Below, in pieces: positions 1 to 7,800 of a stretch of DNA of 64,000 nt (position 1 is the first letter of the stretch; each line of letters begins with the position of its first letter). A program made the position numbers and the translations under genes. This DNA is from Streptomyces sp. Act143. GTDB taxonomy: Bacteria; Actinomycetota; Actinomycetes; Streptomycetales; Streptomycetaceae. A model generated the notes under the pieces. The model was not told the DNA's origin, did not search any database, and was given only the letters and a program-made list of their open reading frames with translations. The stretch lies in contig NZ_QFRX01000001.1 of the NCBI RefSeq assembly GCF_003143935.1, positions 3,455,874-3,519,873 on the forward strand, written 5' to 3'.

Positions 1-1
1 C

Positions 2-958
2 GAGGGCTTCGGCATCACCCGCGCGACCGGCCCGGTCCGCATCCCGCCGACCCCGGAGGCGGGGGTGTACCGCGGACGGATCTGTCTCCCGGTACGCCAT
101 CGGGGTGTCGTCCTGGGGTACGTCTGGCTGCTGGAGTCCGACCCCGGCCCCACCGACGCCCAGCTGACCGCCGCCATGGAGGTGACCGTCCGGATCGGCG
201 CGCTGCTGGCGGACGAGGCGCAGCACGGCGCGGACCTCAGCCGGGAGCTGCGGGCGGCGCTGACCGCCGGGCGGGGCTGGCAGGGCGACATGGCGGTGGC
301 GGCACTGCGCACGGCCCTGGGCCCGCGCGGCGACGGCCCGCACGCGGTGGTGTGCGTCGCGCCGTGGCCGTCCGCCGACCCGGACGACGCCCCGTCGGCC
401 CGTACGGTCCCGCACGCGACGGCGCTGTGCACGGTCCCGTGGGGCACGGCCGCGCAGAGCCTCGCGGTGCTGGTCCGGCTGCGGTCACCGGAGGTGCGCA
501 TCCCGGCGCTGACGGCGGCGCAGCGGCTGCTCGGCGACACCGATGCCGCGCGGGCCGCCGGTGTCGGCGAACCGCGCGCGAGCCTCACCGATCTGCCGGC
601 GGCCTGGCAGGAGGCGTCGGCCGCCGCCCGCGCGGCCCTCGCCGAACCGGCCCTCGGCCCGGTGGCGGAGTGGTCGCTCATCGGCCCGTACCGGCTGCTG
701 ACCGCGCTGCCCCCGGACGCGGCCCACGACCCCGCCGTACGCCCGCTCCTCTCCCCCGCCCACCGCGAACTCGCCCGCACGGCCGAGACCTACCTCGACT
801 GCGCGGGCCAGGCCGGGCGCACGGCGGCCGAGCTGGGCATCCACCGGCAGACCCTCTACTACCGCCTCTCGCGCGTGGAGCAGCTGACGGGCCTGGACCT
901 GGACGACGGGGAGGACCGGCTGCTGCTGCACATGGCCCTGAAGGGGGCGCGCCTCTAG
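2..958 (+). CDS. PucR-type HTH transcriptional regulator, C-terminal part
   Basis: The frame is already open at the window edge, so the N-terminus lies upstream. The visible 318 residues end in a PucR-type helix-turn-helix (HTH_30 family): a helix with [20 protein letters not shown] followed by the usual VEQLTGLDL stretch. The part upstream looks like a GAF-like sensor remnant, then a variable linker domain. Proteins of this family activate catabolic or accessory genes, but no target can be read here. The next gene is convergent, with an 8-bp gap and no clear terminator hairpin between them. I am sure of the C-terminal domain and unsure of the ligand. Confidence 0.8.
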   Translation, partial: EGFGITRATGPVRIPPTPEAGVYRGRICLPVRHRGVVLGYVWLLESDPGPTDAQLTAAMEVTVRIGALLADEAQHGADLSRELRAALTAGRGWQGDMAVAALRTALGPRGDGPHAVVCVAPWPSADPDDAPSARTVPHATALCTVPWGTAAQSLAVLVRLRSPEVRIPALTAAQRLLGDTDAARAAGVGEPRASLTDLPAAWQEASAAARAALAEPALGPVAEWSLIGPYRLLTALPPDAAHDPAVRPLLSPAHRELARTAETYLDCAGQAGRTAAELGIHRQTLYYRLSRVEQLTGLDLDDGEDRLLLHMALKGARL

Positions 959-966
959 GCGGGCGG

Positions 967-1668
967 TCAGGGCGAGGGCGGCCGGAGCCGCACGCAGCAG
1001 TGGCCGGGCTCGGGTGCCAGACACGCCTCGTAGCCGTTCCCGGCGGAGCCGTCTTCCTCCAGCCCTTGCAGCACGCCGCGCATCAGATGCAGGTTCATGC
1101 CGCACACGGTCTGTGTGTGGTCGCGTGCCAGGGCGTGGAAGGGGCAGTTGCCGAGGACGACGGTCGCTCCGTCGCGCCGGGGTTCGAAGCCGTACCGCTC
1201 CAGCAGCCCGAACACGCCGTCGCCGCCGTCCTCTTCGGCCAGCCATGTGCCCAGCTCGTGAGCCTTGCGGTGCAGGACGGTCCGGGTCGGCTCGCCGGTG
1301 GCCTCGGACTCCTCCAGGGCCTGGGCGAGGAGCCGGCCGGCCAGTTCGTAGTGCCGCTCGGGCAGGTTGACGGTGACCTGCCGGGCGGAGCGCTTGTAGA
1401 GCTTGGCGGGGCGGCCCGCACCGGGGCCGGAGCGTCCGGTGCGCCGTTCGTAGACCACGTCGAGCAGTGATTCCTCGGCCAGTCGGTCGAGATGGAAGGC
1501 CGCGGTCTGCCGGGCGAGCCCCAGGGCGGCCGCGGCCTCGTCCCGTCCGACCGGTCCGGCGGCGCGCACGACATGGTCGTACAGCCTCCGGCGGGTGGGT
1601 TCGTCGAGCGCGGCGACGGCGGAGACGTCGGGGTCGGGTGCTGCTGCCTTCGGAGCGGTCACGGACAC
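967..1668 (-). CDS. ArsR/SufR-like winged-helix regulator with C-terminal Cys cluster
   Basis: A 233-aa protein. Residues about 20-80 form a winged helix (LDEPTRRRLYDHVV, then ALGLARQTAAFHLDRLAEE), as in the COG2345 group that includes SufR. The C-terminal half carries Cys at NCPFH, then Cys 13 residues later (VCGMN), then Cys 26 residues later and a CC pair. This spacing could hold an Fe-S cluster or metal, which would make it a redox or metal sensor; that is inference. Start is GTG at 1668. It is divergent from the DoxX gene at 1753 with an 84-bp shared promoter region, so control of DoxX and itself is likely. Confidence 0.78.
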   Translation of the reverse strand: MSVTAPKAAAPDPDVSAVAALDEPTRRRLYDHVVRAAGPVGRDEAAAALGLARQTAAFHLDRLAEESLLDVVYERRTGRSGPGAGRPAKLYKRSARQVTVNLPERHYELAGRLLAQALEESEATGEPTRTVLHRKAHELGTWLAEEDGGDGVFGLLERYGFEPRRDGATVVLGNCPFHALARDHTQTVCGMNLHLMRGVLQGLEEDGSAGNGYEACLAPEPGHCCVRLRPPSP

Positions 1669-1688
1669 AAGTGTAAAAGCAGCGGCGG

Positions 1689-1739
1689 TTGACTAAAGAG
1701 GGCTGGAGCGCTTCTATAACTAGCGAGAGTTGTTGATAG
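1689..1739 (+). promoter_or_regulatory. Probable promoter/operator of the DoxX gene
   Basis: TTGACT lies at 1689-1694 and TATAAC at 1715-1720. The 20-bp spacer is longer than ideal. The stretch 1714-1739 begins CTATAAC and ends GTTGATAG, an imperfect inverted repeat that could be the operator of the divergent ArsR/SufR-like regulator. Seen by eye only. Confidence 0.35.
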
Positions 1740-1752
1740 AAGGAGAGTCGCC

Positions 1753-2175
1753 ATGACCTCAGCCCCTGCGACCACCCCGCATCCCCGGGAATCCCTCACC
1801 GACCCCGGCTACCAGGCGTTCGCCATCCTGCGCGTCGGGTTCACGGTGGCGCCGATCCTGTTCGGCCTGGACAAGTTCGCCAACCTGCTCGTCGACTGGC
1901 CCGGCTATCTCGCGCCGTGGATCGACGACATCACTCCGGGCAGCGCCCAGCAGGCCATGTACGCGGTGGGCGCCATCGAGATCGTCGCGGGCCTCGTCGT
2001 CGCCGTCGCGCCCCGCTTCGGCGGCTGGCTGGTGGCCGGATGGCTGGCCGGGATCATCGTCGACCTGCTGACCATCCCGGACTACTACGACATCGCCCTG
2101 CGCGACTTCGGCCTGCTGCTCGGCGCGGTCGCCCTCGCCCGGCTGGCGGAGCGGTATCGCCGCACGTCCGACTGA
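1753..2175 (+). CDS. DoxX family membrane protein
   Basis: A 140-aa protein with four hydrophobic helices (for example FAILRVGFTVAPILFGLDKF and MYAVGAIEIVAGLVVAVA). The spacing and the LFGLDKF motif in the first helix are typical of DoxX/SURF4-like proteins. Members often work with redox or thiol-stress systems; the exact role here is unknown. The start is supported by AAGGAGAG seven bases before ATG. It is divergent from a cysteine-rich winged-helix regulator, which suggests stress-responsive expression. Confidence 0.85.
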   Translation: MTSAPATTPHPRESLTDPGYQAFAILRVGFTVAPILFGLDKFANLLVDWPGYLAPWIDDITPGSAQQAMYAVGAIEIVAGLVVAVAPRFGGWLVAGWLAGIIVDLLTIPDYYDIALRDFGLLLGAVALARLAERYRRTSD

Positions 2176-2227
2176 GGCGGCGGGGGGCCGGAAATCGGGG
2201 GCGGGGGCCGCGAGCCGGGGCAATTAT

Positions 2228-2242
2228 TGAAAATGATTGTCA
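2228..2242. promoter_or_regulatory. Zur/Fur-type box upstream of ABC importer operon
   Basis: TGAAAATGATTGTCA is a 7-1-7 inverted repeat with six of seven arm positions paired. It closely matches the Zur box reported for Streptomyces and mycobacteria (recalled consensus TGAAAATGATTTTCA). It overlaps a plausible -35 (TTGAAA, 2227-2232) with a weak -10 (TACGGT, 2249-2254), so bound repressor would block RNA polymerase. It sits about 57 bp before the GTG start of the substrate-binding lipoprotein, in a short AT-rich island within very GC-rich DNA. Which Fur paralogue binds is inference. Confidence 0.7.
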
Positions 2243-2298
2243 TCATGCTACGGTCGGCGCACACCACCTCTTGACCGCCCCTTTACCCGGAGGGTCCC

Positions 2299-3789
2299 GT
2301 GCGCCTGCCCGCTCGCCGCCTGCTCCCCGTCACCGCCCTCACGGCGACGTCCGCGCTGCTCACCGGATGCTTCTCCGGGGCGGGGTCCGCCGCGGAGGGC
2401 GACGGCAAGCGCGTCCGCGTCGCGATGATGCAGCCCCCGCGCTCGGGGCTCTCCCCGCTCTCCGACGACGCCTTCAAGCTGTCCCGCTGGTCGACGGCCG
2501 AGACGCTGGTGAAGCTCGACGCCGACGGGGACGCCACACCCGCCCTCGCCACCGAGTGGCAGCAGTCCGGCCGCACCTGGACCTTCGAGATACGCGACGG
2601 CGTCACCTTCCACGACGGGAGCGAGCTCAACGCCGAAGCCGTCGTCCGGTCGCTCGGCAAGGCCGCGGGCGCCGCCCCCAAGCCCCGCATCCTCGACGGC
2701 GTCGAGCTGACCGTGCAGGCGGTGGACCACGACACCGTCACCGTCACCACCGCCGACGAGGACCCCCTCGTCCCGCAGCGGCTCAGCTCGCCCCAGCTGT
2801 CGATCCTCGCGGCGAAGGCCTACCGCGGGAAGACCGTGAACCCCGTCGGCGCCGGCACCGGCCCCTTCGAGCTCACCCGGGTGAACGGCACCTCCTCGGC
2901 CGCCCTCGACCGCTACGACGGCTACTGGGGCGAGCAGGCCAAGTCCCCCGGGATCGACGTGAAGTTCGTCCCCGACGGCACCGCCCGCGCCGCCGCCCTG
3001 CGCAGCGGCGAGGCCGACATCGTCGAGGCCGTCCCGGTCTCGCAGGCCGCGCTCCTCGACGAGGAGCTGATCACCGAGGTGCCGATGCCGCGCACCAACA
3101 CCCTCTACCTCAACACCTCCGCCGGCCCCTTCCGGGACGCCGCCCTGCGCGCCGCCGCCCGCGAGGCGATCGACGCCGAGTCGATCGTGGCGGGCGTGTA
3201 CGAGGGACGCGCCGATGTCGCCGAGGGGCTGCTGGGGCCGGCGCTGCCGTGGGCCGCCGAGCTGCGGTCGGCCGTGCAGCGCCCCGCCGCCTCGAAGGCG
3301 GACGGGCGGACCGTCACCATCGGCACCTTCACCGACCGGGCCGAACTGCCGGAGGTCGCGGCCACGCTGCAACAGCAGCTCCAGAAGGCCGGCTTCAGGG
3401 TGAAGCTGGAGATCCGCGAGTACGCCAACATCGAGACCGACGCGCTCGCCGGGGAGTTCGACGCGTTCATCCTGTCCCGCGCCACCGTCCTGGACTCCGG
3501 CGACCCGGCCGCCTACCTCTACAGCGACTTCGCCTCCGACGGCTCCTTCAACCTCTCCCAGCTCGCCGACGCCCGGGTGGACGCGGCGCTGCGGAAGGCC
3601 GCCGGGACCGGCACGGGAGAGGCCCGGCGCAAGGCGGTCGCCGCCGCCGAGGCCGCCGTCCTCGCGACCGACGCCGCGATACCGATGCTCCACGAGCGGG
3701 TCATCCAGGGCGACGCCGCCGGAGTCGTCGGCGCCGCGCACGACCCGCGCGAGCGCGAACTGGTCACCGCGGACACCTACGTCAAGTGA
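2299..3789 (+). CDS. ABC importer substrate-binding lipoprotein, family 5 (NikA/OppA-like)
   Basis: A 496-aa protein. The signal peptide ends in a lipobox (ALLTGCFSG, Cys at about 18), so it is anchored outside the membrane. The body follows the SBP_bac_5 pattern: early WSTAETLV, LATEWQQSGRTWTFEIRDGVTFHDG, GTGPFELTR and the late RTNTLYLNTS stretch. The family binds peptides, nickel or metal-metallophore complexes. The Zur-type box upstream favours a metal or metallophore ligand over nutrient peptides. GTG start with GGAGGG six bases upstream. First gene of a four-gene operon; its stop overlaps the permease start. Confidence 0.85.
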   Translation: MRLPARRLLPVTALTATSALLTGCFSGAGSAAEGDGKRVRVAMMQPPRSGLSPLSDDAFKLSRWSTAETLVKLDADGDATPALATEWQQSGRTWTFEIRDGVTFHDGSELNAEAVVRSLGKAAGAAPKPRILDGVELTVQAVDHDTVTVTTADEDPLVPQRLSSPQLSILAAKAYRGKTVNPVGAGTGPFELTRVNGTSSAALDRYDGYWGEQAKSPGIDVKFVPDGTARAAALRSGEADIVEAVPVSQAALLDEELITEVPMPRTNTLYLNTSAGPFRDAALRAAAREAIDAESIVAGVYEGRADVAEGLLGPALPWAAELRSAVQRPAASKADGRTVTIGTFTDRAELPEVAATLQQQLQKAGFRVKLEIREYANIETDALAGEFDAFILSRATVLDSGDPAAYLYSDFASDGSFNLSQLADARVDAALRKAAGTGTGEARRKAVAAAEAAVLATDAAIPMLHERVIQGDAAGVVGAAHDPRERELVTADTYVK

Positions 3790-5543
3790 GCTCCTGGACA
3801 AGGGCGTTGCCCGGCGCGGCGGGCGTGACGCGCGCCCTCTGCCTGCTCACGGTCGTCGCCGCCGTCGGTCTCCTCCCCTGGCTCTCCGGCAAGGACCCCG
3901 CCCTCACCGTCCTGCGGGCCCGGTCTGCCGAACAGGAGCCGACGAAGGAGGCGCTGGACGCCGTACGGCGGGATCTCGGGCTGGACGCCGGTCCCCTGGC
4001 GCTGCTGGGGAGGTGGGCGTCCGGGCTGGTGCGCGGGGACCTCGGTACGTCGTGGGTGTCGGGGACCGGGGTGCTGCCGTCGGTCGGGGCCGGGCTTCAG
4101 GTGTCGCTGGCGTTGATGGGGGCCGCCTTCGCGGTGGCCGTGCTGCTGGCCGGTGTGCTGGTCGCGCCGGTGCTGGTGCGGGGCCGGCGGTCGGCCGGGG
4201 CGTTCGCGGCGATGCTCGCGGCCGTGCCCGAGTTCCTGCTGGCCACCGTCGCGCTGCTGGTGTGCGGGGTGTGGCTGGGGTGGCTGCCGACGTCCGGATG
4301 GCAGGGGCCGGAGTACCTGGTGCTGCCCGCGCTCGCCCTCGGGGTGCCGGCCGGCGGGCTGCTCGGGCGGCTGGTCGCGGACGCGCTGCCCGGGGTGCTG
4401 GACGAGCGGTGGGTGGAGCTGTGGCGGGGGGCCGGGGTGAGCCGGCGGATCATTGCGGGCGCCGCGCTGAGGCGCGTACTGCCGCCGCTCGTCCCGCAGT
4501 TCGGGATGGCCGCGGTCGGGCTGACGGGCGGTGCGGTGGCCGTGGAGACCGTGTTCGCCGTGCCCGGTATCGGGCGTACGGCGCTCGGCGCGGCCAAGTC
4601 GCAGGACCTGCCGCTGCTCCAGGGATCGGTGCTGGCGCTGTTGACGCTCGGTTTGGTCATCGGGGCGCTGGCGGCGTTCACACGGCGTCGGCTGCTGGGC
4701 CCCGCCCTGCGTGACGCCGCGCTCGCCCTGCCTCCGGCCCGCCCGGTCCGTACACACCCGGCGATCCCGTTGACCCTGTTCACAATCCTCGCCGTGGCCA
4801 TCGGCTGGGGCCTGCTGCGCGACCCGTACGCCGTCCACACCGCCGACCGGCTCGCCGCGCCCTCCTGGTCCCACCCCCTCGGCACCGACGGACTCGGCCG
4901 CGACGTCCTCGCCCGGCTCGGACACGGCGCCGCCCCCACCGTCGGCACGGCCGCCGCCGTCTGCGTGCTGAGCCTCCTCGTCGCGCTCGCCCTCGGCTTC
5001 CTGCCAGGCGTCGCCGCGGGCGCGGCCGACATCGCCAACGCCCTCCCGCCGGTCATCGTCGGCATCCTGGTCGCCGCGACCGCGGGCCCCGGCACCGGCG
5101 GCGCGGCCCTCGCGGTCGCCCTGATCTCCTGGCCGCCACTGGCCGCGCACGCGGCGGCCCTGGTCCAGGAGGTACGGGCGTCCGCCTTCCTCACCGCTCA
5201 ACGGGCCATCGGCGCACCCCCGTTGTGGATCCTCACCCGGCACGTCCTGCCGTCGGTCGCCGCCCCGGTGGCCCGGCACGCCCTCCTCCGCCTGCCCGGC
5301 ATCGCCCTCGCCCTGGCCTCCCTGGGCTTCCTCGGCCTCGGCGCCCAGCCGCCCGCCCCGGAGTGGGGCCTGCTCCTGGACGAGTCCCGCGCCTACGTCG
5401 AACGCGCCCCCTGGGCCGCGCTCGCCCCCGCGGCGGCCCTGGCCCTGCTGGCGGGCCTCGCGGTGTCGGGGGCGGCGTACGCGCAGGGGCGCCGAGCGCC
5501 TCGTGGCGACGACACAGGGAAGGTGCCCCTTGCTGCCGCCTGA
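3786..5543 (+). CDS. Fused ABC permease (two DppB/DppC-type domains in one chain)
   Basis: The open frame extends far upstream, but the real start is GTG at 3786, overlapping the lipoprotein stop as GTGA. That gives 585 aa. The first half is DppB-like (RALCLLTVVAAVGLLPWL start; EAA loop VELWRGAGVSRRIIAGAALR; VETVFAVPGIGRTAL). The second half from about residue 315 is DppC-like (HPLGTDGLGRDVLARLGHG; loop near AQRAIGAPPLWILTRHVLP). Most importers of this class encode these as two genes. The fusion reads cleanly with no frameshift, so it appears genuine. Confidence 0.85.
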   Translation: MSSWTRALPGAAGVTRALCLLTVVAAVGLLPWLSGKDPALTVLRARSAEQEPTKEALDAVRRDLGLDAGPLALLGRWASGLVRGDLGTSWVSGTGVLPSVGAGLQVSLALMGAAFAVAVLLAGVLVAPVLVRGRRSAGAFAAMLAAVPEFLLATVALLVCGVWLGWLPTSGWQGPEYLVLPALALGVPAGGLLGRLVADALPGVLDERWVELWRGAGVSRRIIAGAALRRVLPPLVPQFGMAAVGLTGGAVAVETVFAVPGIGRTALGAAKSQDLPLLQGSVLALLTLGLVIGALAAFTRRRLLGPALRDAALALPPARPVRTHPAIPLTLFTILAVAIGWGLLRDPYAVHTADRLAAPSWSHPLGTDGLGRDVLARLGHGAAPTVGTAAAVCVLSLLVALALGFLPGVAAGAADIANALPPVIVGILVAATAGPGTGGAALAVALISWPPLAAHAAALVQEVRASAFLTAQRAIGAPPLWILTRHVLPSVAAPVARHALLRLPGIALALASLGFLGLGAQPPAPEWGLLLDESRAYVERAPWAALAPAAALALLAGLAVSGAAYAQGRRAPRGDDTGKVPLAAA

Positions 5544-6459
5544 ACCTCTGCTCTCCGTACGGGACCTGCGCATCGCCTTCGGCGGCGTCGAGGTCGTCCG
5601 CGGACTCTCCTTCGACGTCCACGCGGCCGAAGTCCTCGCGCTCGTGGGCGAGTCGGGGGCGGGCAAGTCCCTGACCGCGAGGGCCCTGCTCGGGATGCTC
5701 CCGGCGGGGGCCGCTCGAACCGGCTCCGTGCACCCGGACCTGTCGGGCGCCCGCGGCCGCCGTATCGCCCTCGTCCCGCAGGACGCCCTGTCCGCCCTCT
5801 CCCCCGTGCACCCCGTGGGCGAGCAACTCGCCGCCGCAGTACGGTCGGTGACCCGCGTCTCCCGTGCGGAGGCCAGGGTGAGGGCGGTGGCCGCGCTCGA
5901 CCGGGTGGGCATCCCGGACGCCGCGCGCCGGGCCCGGTCGTATCCGCACGAGTTCTCCGGCGGCATGCGGCAGCGCGCGGTCGTCGCGATGGCCACGATC
6001 AACGAACCGGACGTCCTGATCGCCGACGAGCCCACCACGGCGCTCGACGAGGAGCGCCGGGACCAGGTGCTGGGGCTCCTCACCGAGCAGCGGGAAGCCG
6101 TCGGCGCGGCGCTCGTGCTGGTCACGCACGACCTGGACGCGGTACGGCGGTTCGCGGACCGCGCGCTGATCATGTACGCGGGGCGGATGACCGAACTCGG
6201 GCCGGTCCGGGACGTGTTGGACCGCCCGTTGGCCCCCTACACAGCGGGCCTGCTGGCTTGCCTGCCACAGCCGCACCATCCGCGGGCCCGCCGCCTGCCC
6301 ACCCTTGCCGGCACACCCCCGACGCCGGACGCGCTTCCGCCGGGCTGCGCCTTCGCGCCTCGCTGCGCGCACGCCACGGAGCTGTGCGGCCGCGAGGAAC
6401 CGCGGCCGGAGCGGGTGGACGGCCGGGAAGTCGCCTGCCACCACCGGGAGAAGGTATGA
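5530..6459 (+). CDS. ABC importer ATPase 1 (DppD/NikD-like)
   Basis: 309 aa from a TTG at 5530, chosen because AGGGAAGG lies six bases upstream. A GTG at 5503 in the same frame is an alternative and would overlap the permease end. Walker A is GESGAGKS, the signature is FSGGMRQRA and Walker B is [12 protein letters not shown]. The C-terminal oligopeptide-transporter domain carries the Cys pattern GCAFAPRCAHATELC. It powers the fused permease. Its stop overlaps the next ATG as ATGA. Confidence 0.85.
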   Translation: MLPPEPLLSVRDLRIAFGGVEVVRGLSFDVHAAEVLALVGESGAGKSLTARALLGMLPAGAARTGSVHPDLSGARGRRIALVPQDALSALSPVHPVGEQLAAAVRSVTRVSRAEARVRAVAALDRVGIPDAARRARSYPHEFSGGMRQRAVVAMATINEPDVLIADEPTTALDEERRDQVLGLLTEQREAVGAALVLVTHDLDAVRRFADRALIMYAGRMTELGPVRDVLDRPLAPYTAGLLACLPQPHHPRARRLPTLAGTPPTPDALPPGCAFAPRCAHATELCGREEPRPERVDGREVACHHREKV

Positions 6460-7127
6460 GCACCCCGCTGCTCGACGTCCGCGACCTCGTCGTCCGCTAC
6501 GGCACGGTGACGGCCGTCGACCACGTCTCCTTCTCCCTGGAGGCGGGCGAGACCCTGGCCGTCGAAGGCCCCTCCGGCTGCGGCAAGTCGTCGACAGCCA
6601 TGGCCGTGCTGCAACTGCGCCGCCCGGACAGCGGCGAAGTGCGCTTCGAGGGGCGGGAGTTGTCGGGGCTCACCGAACGCGAACTCCGCCCGCTCCGCCC
6701 CCGTATGCAGCCTGTTTTCCAGGACCCGTACGGCTCGTTGAACCCTCGCCACCGCATCCGGGACGCGGTGGCGGAGCCGCTGCGCCCCCGGGGCCTGCGC
6801 CCCACCCGCACCCAGGTCGCCGAACTCCTCGGCCGCGTCGGCCTGGACCCGTCGTACGGCGACCGGCGCCCGCACGAACTCTCCGGCGGCCAGTGCCAAC
6901 GCGCCGGGATCGCCCGCGCGCTGGCCGCCGGCCCGCGCCTGCTGGTGCTGGACGAACCGGTGTCGGCACTGGACCCCTCGGTCCGCGCCGGGATGCTGAA
7001 CCTGCTCGCCGACCTCCAGGACGAGCTGGGCCTGGCGTACCTGTTCATCTGCCATGACCGCGCGGTCGTACGGCACTTCGCGGACCGGGTGCTGACGATG
7101 CGGGACGGGCGGATCAGCTCGCGTTGA
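6456..7127 (+). CDS. ABC importer ATPase 2 (DppF/NikE-like, short)
   Basis: 223 aa from ATG at 6456, coupled to the upstream ATPase through ATGA. GGGAGAAGG serves as ribosome site. Walker A is GPSGCGKSS, the Q-loop is PVFQDPYGSLNPRH, the signature is LSGGQCQRAGIARAL and Walker B is [12 protein letters not shown]. It ends soon after the H-loop (ICHDRAVVRH) and lacks the C-terminal Cys domain normal in DppF. NikE-type and metal-import ATPases are often this short, which agrees with a metal role. The last 14 bp overlap the convergent TetR gene. Confidence 0.85.
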   Translation: MSTPLLDVRDLVVRYGTVTAVDHVSFSLEAGETLAVEGPSGCGKSSTAMAVLQLRRPDSGEVRFEGRELSGLTERELRPLRPRMQPVFQDPYGSLNPRHRIRDAVAEPLRPRGLRPTRTQVAELLGRVGLDPSYGDRRPHELSGGQCQRAGIARALAAGPRLLVLDEPVSALDPSVRAGMLNLLADLQDELGLAYLFICHDRAVVRHFADRVLTMRDGRISSR

Positions 7128-7704
7128 CGCCGGCGATCACGCGCCGCAGGCCCTCGGTGAGCTGGTCGGCGTCGGTCGCAGTGTCCGGGTTGAAGACCCA
7201 CTGGACCATGAGGCCCTGGAGCAGCGTCTGGTAGAAGCGGCCCTCGGAGTCGACGGTCTCCTTGTCCTGCTCCTCCTCCGGGAGGCCGTTGAACAGGGGC
7301 AGCAGCCCCGACCTGCCCTGCTCCTCCGCCTCGACGAGCATCCGCCGGATCTCCGCCAGCCGCTCCCCCTGCATGACCACCTCGAAGCTGAGCATCCAGA
7401 TCGCCCGCGATTCGCCGACGGCGCCGACGATGTTCGTCCACACCTCGTGGAAGCGCTCCAGGGAGCCCGGTGCCGTGTGCGTCGCACCGCCCGCTCCCCA
7501 GCCGGGCTCGAAGCGGTGTCCCATGCCCTCGATGAGGGAGACGTACGCCTGCACCAGCAGGGCGTCCTTCGAGCCGTAGTGGTAGCCGATCGAGGCGAGG
7601 TTGGTCCCCGACTCCTTGACGATGTCGCGCGCCGTCGTGCGCGTGAAGCCCTTGGCCAGCAGGCAGCGCTTGGCGCCTTCGAGCAGATCCTCACGGTGTC
7701 CCAT
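7114..7704 (-). CDS. TetR family regulator, probably of the adjacent MFS pump
   Basis: 196 aa. The N-terminal helix-turn-helix reads LLEGAKRCLLAKGFTRTTARDIVKESGTNL, then IGYHYGSKDALL, which is the TetR recognition helix region. The remainder is the variable ligand domain. It is divergent from the MFS exporter at 7801. The 96 bp between them hold four 13-bp repeats that are natural operator candidates. I infer a drug- or metabolite-responsive repressor. No Shine-Dalgarno is obvious, so translation may be leaderless. Confidence 0.88.
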   Translation of the reverse strand: MGHREDLLEGAKRCLLAKGFTRTTARDIVKESGTNLASIGYHYGSKDALLVQAYVSLIEGMGHRFEPGWGAGGATHTAPGSLERFHEVWTNIVGAVGESRAIWMLSFEVVMQGERLAEIRRMLVEAEEQGRSGLLPLFNGLPEEEQDKETVDSEGRFYQTLLQGLMVQWVFNPDTATDADQLTEGLRRVIAGVNAS

Positions 7705-7728
7705 GCCGTCATCCTAGCCCGGACTTAT

Positions 7729-7780
7729 ACAACCGTCCTATACGAGCGACTTACACAAGCGTTCTAGACAAGCGTTTAAG
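7729..7780. promoter_or_regulatory. Four tandem 13-bp repeats between TetR and MFS genes
   Basis: Consecutive 13-mers start at 7729, 7742, 7755 and 7768: ACAACCGTCCTAT, ACGAGCGACTTAC, ACAAGCGTTCTAG, ACAAGCGTTTAAG. Copies three and four match at 11 of 13 positions; copies one and two are weaker. They fill the middle of the divergent promoter region. A tandem head-to-tail array differs from the single palindrome usual for TetR proteins. Operator function is inferred from position. Confidence 0.55.
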
Positions 7781-7800
7781 ACGCGCGTACATTCCTCGGC

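Noticed and set aside
1917..3785. N-terminal extension of the fused permease frame through the DoxX and lipoprotein genes
   Set aside because: Only the segment from GTG 3786 resembles a protein family; the upstream part is Arg/Pro-rich out-of-frame translation of other genes.
5503..5529. GTG 5503 as start of the first metal-importer ATPase
   Set aside because: TTG 5530 has a well-placed AGGGAAGG, and the upstream nine codons lack similarity; kept only as an alternative.
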